Assembly: GCF_900583165.1 (NCBI RefSeq)
Contig: NZ_UTKY01000115.1
Location: 1 to 64,000, forward strand
Length of the DNA: 64,000 bases
DNA from: Pseudomonas viridiflava
GTDB taxonomy: Bacteria; Pseudomonadota; Gammaproteobacteria; Pseudomonadales; Pseudomonadaceae
Reading direction: 5' to 3'
The translations under genes were made by a program, and so were the position numbers. The stretch's first letter is position 1. Each line of letters starts with the position of its first letter. Under the pieces are notes generated by a model. It did not search any database, was not told where the DNA came from, and saw only the letters and a list, made by a program, of their open reading frames with translations. This document shows positions 8,157 to 16,487 of the stretch, in pieces.

Positions 8157-10256
8157 ATGCAGACTTTTTTTATCGCGCCCACCGATTTTGGTGTGGGTCT
8201 GACCTCCATCAGCCTAGGGCTGGTGCGTACCCTTGAGCGAGCCGGGCTGAAAGTCGGCTTTTTCAAGCCGATTGCCCAGCCGCACCCCGGCGACACTGGC
8301 CCCGAACGCTCCACCGAACTGGTGGCCCGTACCCACGGCCTCAAGCCGCCACAACCCCTGGGCCTGGCCCATGTGGAACGCATGCTCGGTGACGGCCAGC
8401 TCGATGAGTTGCTGGAAGAAATCATCACGCTGTATCAGCAAGCCGCCGTGGGCAAGGACGTGCTGATCGTCGAAGGCATGGTGCCGACCCGCAATGCCAG
8501 CTATGCAGCACGGGTCAACTTGCACCTGGCCAAGAGCCTGGATGCGGAAGTGATCCTGGTCTCCGCCCCGGAAAACGAAGTGCTCACCGAGCTCTCTGGC
8601 CGCGTGGAATTACAGGCCCAACTGTTCGGCGGCCCGAAAGACCCGAAAGTGCTGGGCGTGATCCTCAATAAAGTGCGCACCGATGAAAGCATGGAAGCCT
8701 TTTCGGCACGCTTGAAAGAACATTCGCCGTTATTGCGCAGCGGTGACTTCCGCCTGCTGGGTTGCATTCCGTACCAGCCGGAACTCAACGCCCCGCGCAC
8801 CCGTGACGTCGCCGATCTGATGGGCGCACAGATCCTCAATGCCGGCGACTACGAAACCCGGCGCATGACCAAAATCATCATCTGCGCCCGCACCATGCGC
8901 AACACCGTCGAGCTGCTCAAGCCCGGCGTGCTGGTGGTGACGCCGGGCGACCGCGACGACATCATCCTCGCCGTCAGCCTCGCCGCTATCAACGGCGTGC
9001 CCCTGGCAGGCCTGCTGCTGACCAGCGACACCCTGCCCGACCCGCGCATCATGGATCTGTGCCGAGGCGCGTTCCAGGCCGGTTTGCCGGTGCTGTCGGT
9101 GAGCACCGGCTCCTACGACACGGCGAACCAACTCAACAGCCTCAACAAAGAAATCCCCATCGACGACCGCGAGCGCGCTGAGATCATTACCGATTTTGTC
9201 GCCAGCCACCTCGACGCCCGCTGGCTGCACCAACGCTGCGGCACGCCACGGGAAATGCGCCTGTCGCCGGCGGTGTTCCGCTACCAATTGATCCAGCGCG
9301 CCCAGGCGGCCAACAAGCGCATTGTCTTGCCCGAAGGCAGCGAGCCGTTGACCGTGCAAGCCGCCGCCATCTGCCAAGCCCGCGGGATTGCCCGTTGCGT
9401 ATTGCTGGCCAAGCCAGAGGAAGTGGAAGCAGTCGCCCGCGCCCAGGGCATCGAATTGCCCGAAGGCCTGGAAATTCTAGACCCTGACCTGATTCGCCAG
9501 CGCTATGTCGAACCGATGGTGGCCCTGCGCAAAAGCAAAAGCCTCAATGCGCCAATGGCCGAGCAGCAACTGGAAGACACCGTGGTGATTGCCACCATGA
9601 TGCTTGCGCTGGATGAAGTGGACGGCCTGGTCTCCGGCGTCATTCACTCCACCGCCAATACCATCCGCCCTGCCCTGCAGCTTATTAAAACGGCGCCGGG
9701 TTGCACCCTGGTGTCGTCGGTGTTCTTTATGCTGTTCCCCGAGCAGGTGTTGGTATACGGCGACTGCGTGATGAACCCGCACCCGAGTGCAACGGAGCTG
9801 GCTGAAATCGCCCTGCAAAGCGCCGACTCGGCGGCCGCGTTTGGCATCACCCCGCGCGTGGCGATGATCAGCTACTCCAGCGGCGATTCAGCCAGCGGTG
9901 AAGAAGTGGAAAAAGTCCGTGAAGCCACCCTCCTCGCCCACGAGCAACAAAGCTCATTGCTGATCGACGGACCGCTGCAATACGACGCCGCCGCCAACGA
10001 AACCGTGGCGCGGCAATTGGCGCCCAACAGCCAAGTGGCTGGCAGAGCCACGGTATTCGTGTTCCCAGACCTCAATACCGGCAACACCACCCACAAGGCC
10101 GTGCAACGCAGCGCCGACTGCGTGAGCCTGGGGCCGATGCTCCAAGGCCTGCGCAAACCGGTCAACGACCTGCCGCGTGGCGCTCAGGTAGACGACATTG
10201 TGTACACCATCGCACTCACTGCGATTCAAGCCGCCAACCGACCGATGGATATCTAA
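8157..10256 (+). CDS. pta: Phosphate acetyltransferase, long form
   Basis: A 699-residue enzyme interconverting acetyl-CoA and acetyl phosphate. The N-terminal third is a P-loop-like BioD/DRTGG regulatory region (MQTFFIAPTDFGVGLTSISL; ARTMRNTVELLKPGVLVVTP), and the C-terminal half is the catalytic PTA/PTB domain (RIVLPEGSEPLTVQAA; VSGVIHSTANTIRPALQ; VMNPHPSATELAEIA). The ATG at 8157 was chosen over one 21 bases upstream because MQTFFIAPT is the family N-terminus. The usual partner ackA is not adjacent. The next gene begins on the base after the stop codon. Confidence 0.96.
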   Translation: MQTFFIAPTDFGVGLTSISLGLVRTLERAGLKVGFFKPIAQPHPGDTGPERSTELVARTHGLKPPQPLGLAHVERMLGDGQLDELLEEIITLYQQAAVGKDVLIVEGMVPTRNASYAARVNLHLAKSLDAEVILVSAPENEVLTELSGRVELQAQLFGGPKDPKVLGVILNKVRTDESMEAFSARLKEHSPLLRSGDFRLLGCIPYQPELNAPRTRDVADLMGAQILNAGDYETRRMTKIIICARTMRNTVELLKPGVLVVTPGDRDDIILAVSLAAINGVPLAGLLLTSDTLPDPRIMDLCRGAFQAGLPVLSVSTGSYDTANQLNSLNKEIPIDDRERAEIITDFVASHLDARWLHQRCGTPREMRLSPAVFRYQLIQRAQAANKRIVLPEGSEPLTVQAAAICQARGIARCVLLAKPEEVEAVARAQGIELPEGLEILDPDLIRQRYVEPMVALRKSKSLNAPMAEQQLEDTVVIATMMLALDEVDGLVSGVIHSTANTIRPALQLIKTAPGCTLVSSVFFMLFPEQVLVYGDCVMNPHPSATELAEIALQSADSAAAFGITPRVAMISYSSGDSASGEEVEKVREATLLAHEQQSSLLIDGPLQYDAAANETVARQLAPNSQVAGRATVFVFPDLNTGNTTHKAVQRSADCVSLGPMLQGLRKPVNDLPRGAQVDDIVYTIALTAIQAANRPMDI

Positions 10257-11156
10257 ATGCTGGCTTTTCTACCTGCCGCCGTGCGTGGCGTGATCGCATC
10301 GCTGTTGCTCGCACTGAACACGATCCTGTTGTGTTCGTTCCTGTTTATCGTGGCGTTGTTCAAGGCGCTGCCGTTCGCCAAGCGCTTCAGCGAATGGCTG
10401 ATGAACCACACCCACGAAGCCTGGGTCACGAACAACAAGGGCTGGATGAACCTGGTGCGGCGCACACGCTGGCACCTCACCGGCCTTGAAGGGCTGGACT
10501 ATCAACACTCGTACCTGGTGACCAGTAACCACCAGAGCTGGGTCGATATCATGGTGTTGCAATACGTGCTCAATCGCCGCATTCGCCCGCTCAAGTTCTT
10601 CCTCAAGCAAGAACTGATCTGGGTGCCGGTGATCGGTCTGGCCTGGTGGGCCCTGGGCTTTCCGTTCATGAAGCGCTACACCAAGGCTTATCTGGAAAAG
10701 CACCCGGAGAAGAAAGGTAAAGACCTGGAAACCACCCGTAAAACCTGTGCGAAGTTTCGCGACAACCCGGTAGGTATTTTCAACTTTGCCGAAGGCACGC
10801 GGTTTACGCCCGGTAAGCACGCTCAGCAAAAATCGCCGTTCCGCTACCTGCTCAAGCCCAAGGCGGGTGGCATTGCGTTTGTGCTGGATGCGATGGGTGA
10901 GCAGTTGAAGTCATTGGTCAATGTGACTATCCACTACCCTGCTGGTCGCCCGGGGTATTGGGACTTGCTGTGCGGAAATGTGCAGGAGGTGGTGGTGCAG
11001 TTTGAAGAGGTGCAGATCCCGGCTGAATTCATTGGCAAGAATTATGAGCAGGACGGGGAGTATCGGTTGGCGTTCCAGGGGTGGATCAACCAGCTGTGGG
11101 AAGACAAGGATGCGCTGCTAGACAAGCTGCACACCGAATTCCCAGGCAAAAGGTAA
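10257..11156 (+). CDS. 1-acyl-sn-glycerol-3-phosphate acyltransferase-like protein (YihG family)
   Basis: A 299-residue membrane-bound PlsC-superfamily acyltransferase. An N-terminal membrane segment (residues 8-35) precedes the catalytic HX4D motif (SNHQSWVD, H92 and D97) and the substrate motif FAEGTRFTPG. The length and the sequence around these motifs fit the YihG branch, which acts on lysophosphatidic acid as a second PlsC. It starts directly at the base after the pta stop, so the two are probably co-transcribed and coupled. The enzyme activity is inferred from the family. Confidence 0.88.
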   Translation: MLAFLPAAVRGVIASLLLALNTILLCSFLFIVALFKALPFAKRFSEWLMNHTHEAWVTNNKGWMNLVRRTRWHLTGLEGLDYQHSYLVTSNHQSWVDIMVLQYVLNRRIRPLKFFLKQELIWVPVIGLAWWALGFPFMKRYTKAYLEKHPEKKGKDLETTRKTCAKFRDNPVGIFNFAEGTRFTPGKHAQQKSPFRYLLKPKAGGIAFVLDAMGEQLKSLVNVTIHYPAGRPGYWDLLCGNVQEVVVQFEEVQIPAEFIGKNYEQDGEYRLAFQGWINQLWEDKDALLDKLHTEFPGKR

Positions 11157-11158
11157 TC

Positions 11159-11254
11159 AAAATGTGGGAGGGGGCTTGCTCCCGATGGCGGTGTGTCAGA
11201 CAGTACATCTGTTGCTGACCCACCGCCATCGGGAGCAAGCCCCCTCCCACATTT
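11159..11254. repeat. Paired inverted REP elements (REPIN)
   Basis: Facing copies AAATGTGGGAGGGGGCTTGC and GCAAGCCCCCTCCCACATTT, with the central variant GCTCCCGAT / ATCGGGAGC and GTGTCAG / CTGAC inner arms. It fills almost the whole gap between the convergent acyltransferase and cysNC genes. Confidence 0.92.
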
Positions 11255-11268
11255 GACCGCGTCGAGGT

Positions 11269-13167
11269 TTAGATCGCCCCGCGCTGACGCAACAGCTCCA
11301 GCACTTGCTTGACGCTCTCTTCCAGCGACAGGGCCTGGGTGTCGATCACCAGATCGGCATTCAATGGCACGTCGTACGGGAAGGACTCGCCAGGGATGTT
11401 ATCCCCACCGGCCGCATACAAACCTTGCGGATCACGCTCGGCGCATACCAGCGGCGAGGCTTGCACGTAGACGGTCAGCAGACGGTCGCCGCCGATCAGT
11501 GCCTTGGCCTGTTCACGGCCTTCGGCATCCGGTGCGACAAACGCAGCCAGGGTCAACAGCCCAGCTTCGTTGAACTGGCGCGCCACGTGAGCGGCACGAC
11601 GCCAGTTCTCGGTGCGACCGGCACGGTCTTGCGGCAAGCCCTTGTTCAGGTCGTGACGCAGGTTCTGGCCATCCAGTACAAATACCGCACGGCCCATGTC
11701 GAACAGCTTGCGCTCAACGGCGTAGGCCAGGGTGCTTTTGCCTGCGCCCGACAGGCCGCTGAACAACACGGTGGCCGGTTGCTGGCCGAAGCGCTGGGCA
11801 CGCTCTTCGGTGGCCACGTGGGCCAACTTGCCGTGCTGCGCCGAGCTGCCGTGGGTCACCGGCGGCGCGATGATCATGCCGGCGGCCACGGTGCCGTTGG
11901 TCAAGCGGTCGATGACGATGAAGGCACCGGTGGTGCGGTTGCTGTCGTAACCGTCCAGGGCGATGGCGGCGTCGAGGCTGACCTTGACCCGGCCAATCTC
12001 GTTCAACTGCAGGGAACTCGCCGGGCCTTCGGCCAGGGTGTTCACGTCCACGCGGTGCACGATGCTGGTGATGGACCCCGGCACGTAGCTGGTGGCGCGC
12101 TTGATGTCGTATTTCTTGCCCGGCAGCATCGGTTCTTCGGCCATCCACACCAGCATGGCGTCGAAGGCGTCAGTGACTTGCGGCACGTTGTCGGCGTGTA
12201 CCAATAGGTCGCCACGGGAGATGTCGATCTCGTCTTCCATGGTCAGCGTTACAGCCTGGCCTGGGCCGGCGTGCTCCAGCTCACCTTCGAAGGTGACGAT
12301 GGATTTGACGCGGCTGCTCTTGCCCGACGGCAGCACCACGACTTCGTCGCCCTTGTGCACGATGCCGCTGGCCAGGGTGCCGGCGAAACCACGGAAGTTC
12401 AGGTTTGGACGGTTGACGTACTGCACCGGGAAACGCAGGTCGGTGTAGTTGCGGTCGTTGGCGATCTCGACGGTCTCGAGGATCTCCATCAGTGACTGGC
12501 CGGTGTACCAAGGCGAACGCTCGCTCTTGTTTACCACGTTGTCACCCTTGAGCGCCGACATCGGCACGAACGCCATGGTGCTCGGCTTGAACGCAATGCC
12601 TTCGGCAAACTTCAGGTAATCGGCCTTGATCGACTCGAATACGCTTTGGTCAAAGCCGTTGATGTCCATCTTGTTGACGGCAATCACGATGTGCTTGATG
12701 CCCAGCAACGAGGCGATGTAGCTGTGGCGACGGGTCTGGGTCTGCACGCCGTAGCGCGCGTCGATCAGGATGATCGCCAGGTCACAGGTGGACGCACCGG
12801 TGGCCATGTTGCGGGTGTACTGCTCATGGCCGGGGGTGTCGGCGATGATGAATTTGCGCTTGGCGGTGGAGAAGTAGCGATAAGCGACATCGATGGTGAT
12901 GCCCTGCTCACGCTCGGCCTGCAGGCCGTCGACCAGCAACGCCAGGTCGATATCGTCGCCAGTGGTGCCGGATTTTTTCGAATCGCGGGTGATGGCTTCC
13001 AGGTGATCTTCGTAGATCATCTTGGAGTCGTGCAGCAGGCGCCCGATCAGGGTGCTCTTGCCGTCGTCGACGTTGCCGCAGGTCAGGAAGCGCAACATCT
13101 CTTTGCGCTCGTGCTGGCCCAGGTAGGCGAGGATGTCCTCGCTGATCAAATCAGATTGATGCGACAT
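11269..13167 (-). CDS. cysNC: Sulfate adenylyltransferase large subunit fused to adenylylsulfate kinase
   Basis: A 632-residue bifunctional enzyme. Residues 1 to about 440 form CysN, the GTPase that drives ATP sulfurylase; the G motifs are visible as GNVDDGKST (about 31-39), DTPGHEQYTRN and NKMD. From about residue 455 the CysC domain phosphorylates APS to PAPS, with a P-loop GLSGAGKST near residue 472 and the motif DGQNLRHDLNKGL. The fusion is standard in Pseudomonas. It lies 9 bases after cysD, with which it forms the ATP sulfurylase heterodimer. Confidence 0.97.
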   Translation of the reverse strand: MSHQSDLISEDILAYLGQHERKEMLRFLTCGNVDDGKSTLIGRLLHDSKMIYEDHLEAITRDSKKSGTTGDDIDLALLVDGLQAEREQGITIDVAYRYFSTAKRKFIIADTPGHEQYTRNMATGASTCDLAIILIDARYGVQTQTRRHSYIASLLGIKHIVIAVNKMDINGFDQSVFESIKADYLKFAEGIAFKPSTMAFVPMSALKGDNVVNKSERSPWYTGQSLMEILETVEIANDRNYTDLRFPVQYVNRPNLNFRGFAGTLASGIVHKGDEVVVLPSGKSSRVKSIVTFEGELEHAGPGQAVTLTMEDEIDISRGDLLVHADNVPQVTDAFDAMLVWMAEEPMLPGKKYDIKRATSYVPGSITSIVHRVDVNTLAEGPASSLQLNEIGRVKVSLDAAIALDGYDSNRTTGAFIVIDRLTNGTVAAGMIIAPPVTHGSSAQHGKLAHVATEERAQRFGQQPATVLFSGLSGAGKSTLAYAVERKLFDMGRAVFVLDGQNLRHDLNKGLPQDRAGRTENWRRAAHVARQFNEAGLLTLAAFVAPDAEGREQAKALIGGDRLLTVYVQASPLVCAERDPQGLYAAGGDNIPGESFPYDVPLNADLVIDTQALSLEESVKQVLELLRQRGAI

Positions 13168-13176
13168 GACAGCCCC

Positions 13177-14094
13177 TTAGAAATAGCCTTGACGTTTTTT
13201 ATCTTCCATCGAGCCTGCACCATCGTGGTCGATGACACGGCCCTGGCGCTCGGAAGTTCGCGTCAGGAGCATTTCCTGAATGATGTCCGTCAGCGTCTCG
13301 GCTTCGGACTCCACCGCGCCCGTCAACGGGTAGCAGCCAAGGGTACGGAAACGTACTTTCTTTTTGACGATTCGGGCTTTGTCTTCGTCAGACAAGTGCT
13401 CGAGGATGCGGTCGTCGTCGATCATGATCAACGTGCCGTTCTTCTCGATCACGTCGCGTTCGGCGGCGAAGTACAGCGGAACGATCGGGATGCCTTCCAG
13501 GTAGATGTACTGCCAGATGTCCAGCTCGGTCCAGTTGGACAGCGGGAACACACGGATGGACTCACCCTTGTTGACGTTGCCGTTGTAGACGTTCCACAGT
13601 TCGGGCCGCTGGTTCTTCGGGTCCCAGCGGTGTTTGCTGTCGCGGAACGAGTACACACGCTCTTTGGCGCGGGATTTCTCTTCATCGCGACGGGCACCGC
13701 CAAACGCTGCGTCGAAACCATGCTTATCGAGGGCTTGTTTGAGGCCTTCGGTCTTCATGATGTCGGTGTGCTTGGCACTGCCGTGGGTAAAGGGGTTGAT
13801 GCCCTGCGCAACGCCGTCCGGGTTGACGTGGGTGATCAGGTCCAGGCCCAGCTCTTCGACCATCTTGTCGCGGAACTTGTACATCTCCTGGAATTTCCAG
13901 CGGGTGTCGACGTGCATCACCGGGAACGGCAGCTTGCCCGGGAAGAAGGCCTTGCGTGCCAGATGCAGCATCACGGCGGAGTCTTTACCGATCGAGTAGA
14001 GCATCACCGGGTTATCGAACTCGGCGGCGACCTCGCGGATGATGTGGATGCTTTCCGCCTCCAGCTGTTTCAGATGCGTCAGTTTGTCGACCAT
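13177..14094 (-). CDS. cysD: Sulfate adenylyltransferase small subunit
   Basis: A 305-residue PP-loop ATP pyrophosphatase that forms adenosine 5'-phosphosulfate from sulfate and ATP. The PP-loop motif is SIGKDSAVMLHLARKAFFPG at about residues 35-54; the C-terminus (ERQGRVIDHDGAGSMEDKKR) is typical of CysD. It is the first gene of cysD-cysNC. The 265-base upstream gap holds a REP-like element; no CysB site was recognised. Confidence 0.97.
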   Translation of the reverse strand: MVDKLTHLKQLEAESIHIIREVAAEFDNPVMLYSIGKDSAVMLHLARKAFFPGKLPFPVMHVDTRWKFQEMYKFRDKMVEELGLDLITHVNPDGVAQGINPFTHGSAKHTDIMKTEGLKQALDKHGFDAAFGGARRDEEKSRAKERVYSFRDSKHRWDPKNQRPELWNVYNGNVNKGESIRVFPLSNWTELDIWQYIYLEGIPIVPLYFAAERDVIEKNGTLIMIDDDRILEHLSDEDKARIVKKKVRFRTLGCYPLTGAVESEAETLTDIIQEMLLTRTSERQGRVIDHDGAGSMEDKKRQGYF

Positions 14095-14242
14095 GGTTAC
14101 TCACGGAAAAACGATCTTATGGACGGCCAGCGGGCCGTGTTCGAGCGGGGCATGCTAGCACAGCACCTGCTTCTATTCAGGGAGCTAGCTAGATCGAAAC
14201 GGTATATGAATATGCCCCGGAGTTTGGGCTGATCAATAGCAA

Positions 14243-14344
14243 CTGTAGGAGCGAGCTTGCTCGCGAAAATCGTCAACGAAATCGCGGGCATTCAGGATAC
14301 GCGCGTCGCTCTCGGGTTTTTCGCGAGCAAGCTCGCTCCTACAG
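14243..14344. repeat. Paired inverted REP elements, second family
   Basis: The ends are facing copies CTGTAGGAGCGAGCTTGCTC and GAGCAAGCTCGCTCCTACAG about 60 bases apart. The core GCGAGCTTGCTCGC differs from the GGGGGCTTGCCCCC family seen elsewhere in the window. It sits between cysD and the Nif3-like gene, which are in tandem orientation, within an otherwise featureless gap. Confidence 0.9.
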
Positions 14345-14359
14345 ATTGGGCGGTGACGG

Positions 14360-15118
14360 TTAGATCGGGTTCGGGCAATCGATGAACAGGTGTTCCAACG
14401 CAAAGCGCCGCGCCAGGTAATCGCCCAAGGCCTGCACGCCATAGCGCTCGGTGGCGTGATGGCCGGCGGCGATAAAGCTGATGTCGTTTTCACGCGCACT
14501 GTGGAAGGTCTGCTCAGAGGCTTCGCCGCTCAGGAACAAGTCAACTCCGGCCGCAACCCCATGATCGATGTAACCCTGGCCACCGCCGGTGCACCAGCCG
14601 ACGCGGCGGATCATCTCGCTGCCTTCGATCAGCAGCGGCTCGCGGCCCATCACCTCCTGTACACGGCGGGCAAAGTCGCGGGGCGACAGGGGCTCGGCGA
14701 GGGAGCCGACCAGGCCGACGATCTTGGGGTTGCCCGGGTCGAGCGGGCCTTCAACGGTGATGTCCAACTGGCGGGCCAGTTGTACGTTGTTGCCCACATC
14801 GGGGTGCAGGTCCAGCGGCAGGTGGTAGGCCAGCAGGCTGATATCGTGCTTGAGCAGGGTTTTCAGGCGACGCTGCTTCATGCCGGTGACGCAGGGGTTC
14901 TCGCCCTTCCAGAAATAGCCGTGGTGCACCAGGATCAAATCCGCCTGGGCGTCGACGGCCGCGTCCAGCAGGGCTTGGCTGGCGGTCACGCCGCTGACGA
15001 TGCGCATCACCTGCGGGCGCCCCTCCACTTGCAGCCCGTTGGGGCAGTAATCGGCTATCTTCGCGCTGCCAAGGTAGCGGTCCGCTTCCTCGACGAGGGT
15101 GGTAAGGGCAACGGCCAT
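14360..15118 (-). CDS. Nif3-like dinuclear metal centre protein
   Basis: A 252-residue protein of the Nif3/YbgI family, whose members form toroidal hexamers with a two-metal site per subunit. Metal-ligand candidates are visible: LVHHGYFWKGENP near residue 63 and AGHHATERYG near residue 217. The substrate is not established for the bacterial family, although a GTP cyclohydrolase-like role has been suggested. It is divergent from algW, with 102 bases between the two starts. Confidence 0.9.
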   Translation of the reverse strand: MAVALTTLVEEADRYLGSAKIADYCPNGLQVEGRPQVMRIVSGVTASQALLDAAVDAQADLILVHHGYFWKGENPCVTGMKQRRLKTLLKHDISLLAYHLPLDLHPDVGNNVQLARQLDITVEGPLDPGNPKIVGLVGSLAEPLSPRDFARRVQEVMGREPLLIEGSEMIRRVGWCTGGGQGYIDHGVAAGVDLFLSGEASEQTFHSARENDISFIAAGHHATERYGVQALGDYLARRFALEHLFIDCPNPI

Positions 15119-15220
15119 AAAAGACTCCTAAATATCCCGTTCGAAGGCGCTCGCAGCCTCGTATAATGCGCGACATTATGGGCGCTCTCCCGCCCCCTGC
15201 AACCTGTCAGGACTTACTTG

Positions 15221-16375
15221 ATGCTCAAGGCGCTGCGTTTTTTTGGATGGCCATTGTTGGCTGGCGTGCTGATCGCGATGTTGATCATTCAACGTTTTCC
15301 CCAGTTGGTGGGCCTACCGAGCCTGGATGTAAACATGCAGCAGGCCCCGCAAACCAACGCGGTGGTGCAAGGCCCGGTGACCTATGCCGATGCCGTGGTG
15401 ATTGCCGCGCCGGCGGTGGTCAACCTGTACACCACCAAGGTCATCAACAAACCGGCGCACCCGCTGTTTGAAGACCCGCAGTTTCGCCGCTACTTCGGTG
15501 ACAACGGGCCCAAGCAGCGGCGCATGGAGTCCAGCCTGGGTTCCGGCGTGATCATGAGCCCGGAAGGCTACATCCTCACCAATAACCACGTGACCACCGG
15601 CGCCGATCAAATTGTGGTGGCCTTGCGTGACGGCCGTGAAACCTTGGCCCGCGTGGTCGGCAGCGACCCGGAAACCGACCTCGCGGTACTGAAGATCGAC
15701 CTCAAGAGCCTGCCCTCCATCACCCTCGGCCGCTCCGATGGCCTGCGCGTGGGTGACGTGGCGCTGGCCATCGGCAACCCGTTCGGCGTCGGCCAGACAG
15801 TGACCATGGGCATCATCAGCGCCACCGGGCGTAATCAGCTGGGGCTCAACAGCTACGAAGATTTCATCCAGACCGACGCGGCGATCAATCCAGGCAACTC
15901 CGGCGGCGCGCTGGTGGATGCCAATGGCAACCTGACGGGGATCAACACGGCGATTTTCTCCAAGTCCGGCGGCTCCCAAGGCATCGGCTTTGCGATCCCG
16001 GTGAAGCTGGCGACGGAAGTGATGAAGTCGATCATCGAACACGGCCAGGTGATTCGCGGCTGGCTGGGGATTGAAGTGCAGCCACTGACCAAGGACCTGG
16101 CCGAGTCGTTTGGCCTGACCGGGCGCCCCGGCATCGTGGTCGCCGGCATCTTCCGTGACGGCCCGGCGCAGAAAGCCGGCCTGCAACTGGGCGACGTGAT
16201 CCTGAGCATCGACGGTGAACCAGCCGGTGATGGTCGCAAATCGATGAACCAGGTGGCACGCATCAAGCCGACTGACAAAGTCACCATCCTGGTGATGCGC
16301 AACGGCCAAGAGATCAAGCTGTCGGCAGCCATCGGCCTGCGCCCGCCACCTGCGCCGGTCAAAGAAGAGGAATAA
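15221..16375 (+). CDS. algW: Periplasmic DegS-type serine protease AlgW
   Basis: A 384-residue HtrA-family site-1 protease anchored by an N-terminal membrane segment (residues about 5-24). The triad is H123 (LTNNHVTTG), D153 (ETDLAVL) and S227 (NPGNSGGAL). One PDZ domain (about 275-370) senses misfolded outer-membrane proteins. In P. aeruginosa, AlgW cleaves MucA and so frees AlgU for envelope stress and alginate. I use the ATG at 15221 rather than the TTG one codon earlier; AGGA at 15209-15212 is well placed. It appears monocistronic, with a hairpin just after the stop. Confidence 0.96.
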   Translation: MLKALRFFGWPLLAGVLIAMLIIQRFPQLVGLPSLDVNMQQAPQTNAVVQGPVTYADAVVIAAPAVVNLYTTKVINKPAHPLFEDPQFRRYFGDNGPKQRRMESSLGSGVIMSPEGYILTNNHVTTGADQIVVALRDGRETLARVVGSDPETDLAVLKIDLKSLPSITLGRSDGLRVGDVALAIGNPFGVGQTVTMGIISATGRNQLGLNSYEDFIQTDAAINPGNSGGALVDANGNLTGINTAIFSKSGGSQGIGFAIPVKLATEVMKSIIEHGQVIRGWLGIEVQPLTKDLAESFGLTGRPGIVVAGIFRDGPAQKAGLQLGDVILSIDGEPAGDGRKSMNQVARIKPTDKVTILVMRNGQEIKLSAAIGLRPPPAPVKEEE

Positions 16376-16386
16376 ACGGCCTCGCA

Positions 16387-16410
16387 CAGGTGTCCGTTCG
16401 CGGGCACCTG
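16387..16410 (+). terminator. Stable hairpin after algW, possible terminator
   Basis: Arms CAGGTGTCCG and CGGGCACCTG pair over 10 bases with one G-T wobble around a TTCG loop, 11 bases after the algW stop. No clear T-run follows, so it may protect the 3' end or act as a weak terminator instead. Confidence 0.5.
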
Positions 16411-16452
16411 TAAGCATATATTTCAAAGCAATCCATCCTCATTGGTCATGTT

Positions 16453-16467
16453 ATATTGTTTCAATAT
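16453..16467. promoter_or_regulatory. Palindrome upstream of the TonB receptor gene
   Basis: ATATTG-TTT-CAATAT is a perfect 6-base inverted repeat with a 3-base centre, ending 20 bases before the receptor start. Its place suggests a repressor operator. It does not match the Fur consensus well, and only its left flank (TGTTATA) resembles a Zur half-site. The regulator is unknown. Confidence 0.45.
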
Positions 16468-16487
16468 CGCTATTGGAACGCTCTATC

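Noticed and set aside
12646..14232. Long plus-strand open frame opposite cysD and the start of cysNC
   Set aside because: It is the antisense shadow of well-recognised cysD/cysNC in high-GC DNA; its translation is rich in Val, Asp, Gln and His with no family signature.
16441..16487. Fur or Zur box at the TonB receptor promoter
   Set aside because: Only part of a Zur half-site (TGTTATA) fits and the palindrome does not match either consensus overall.
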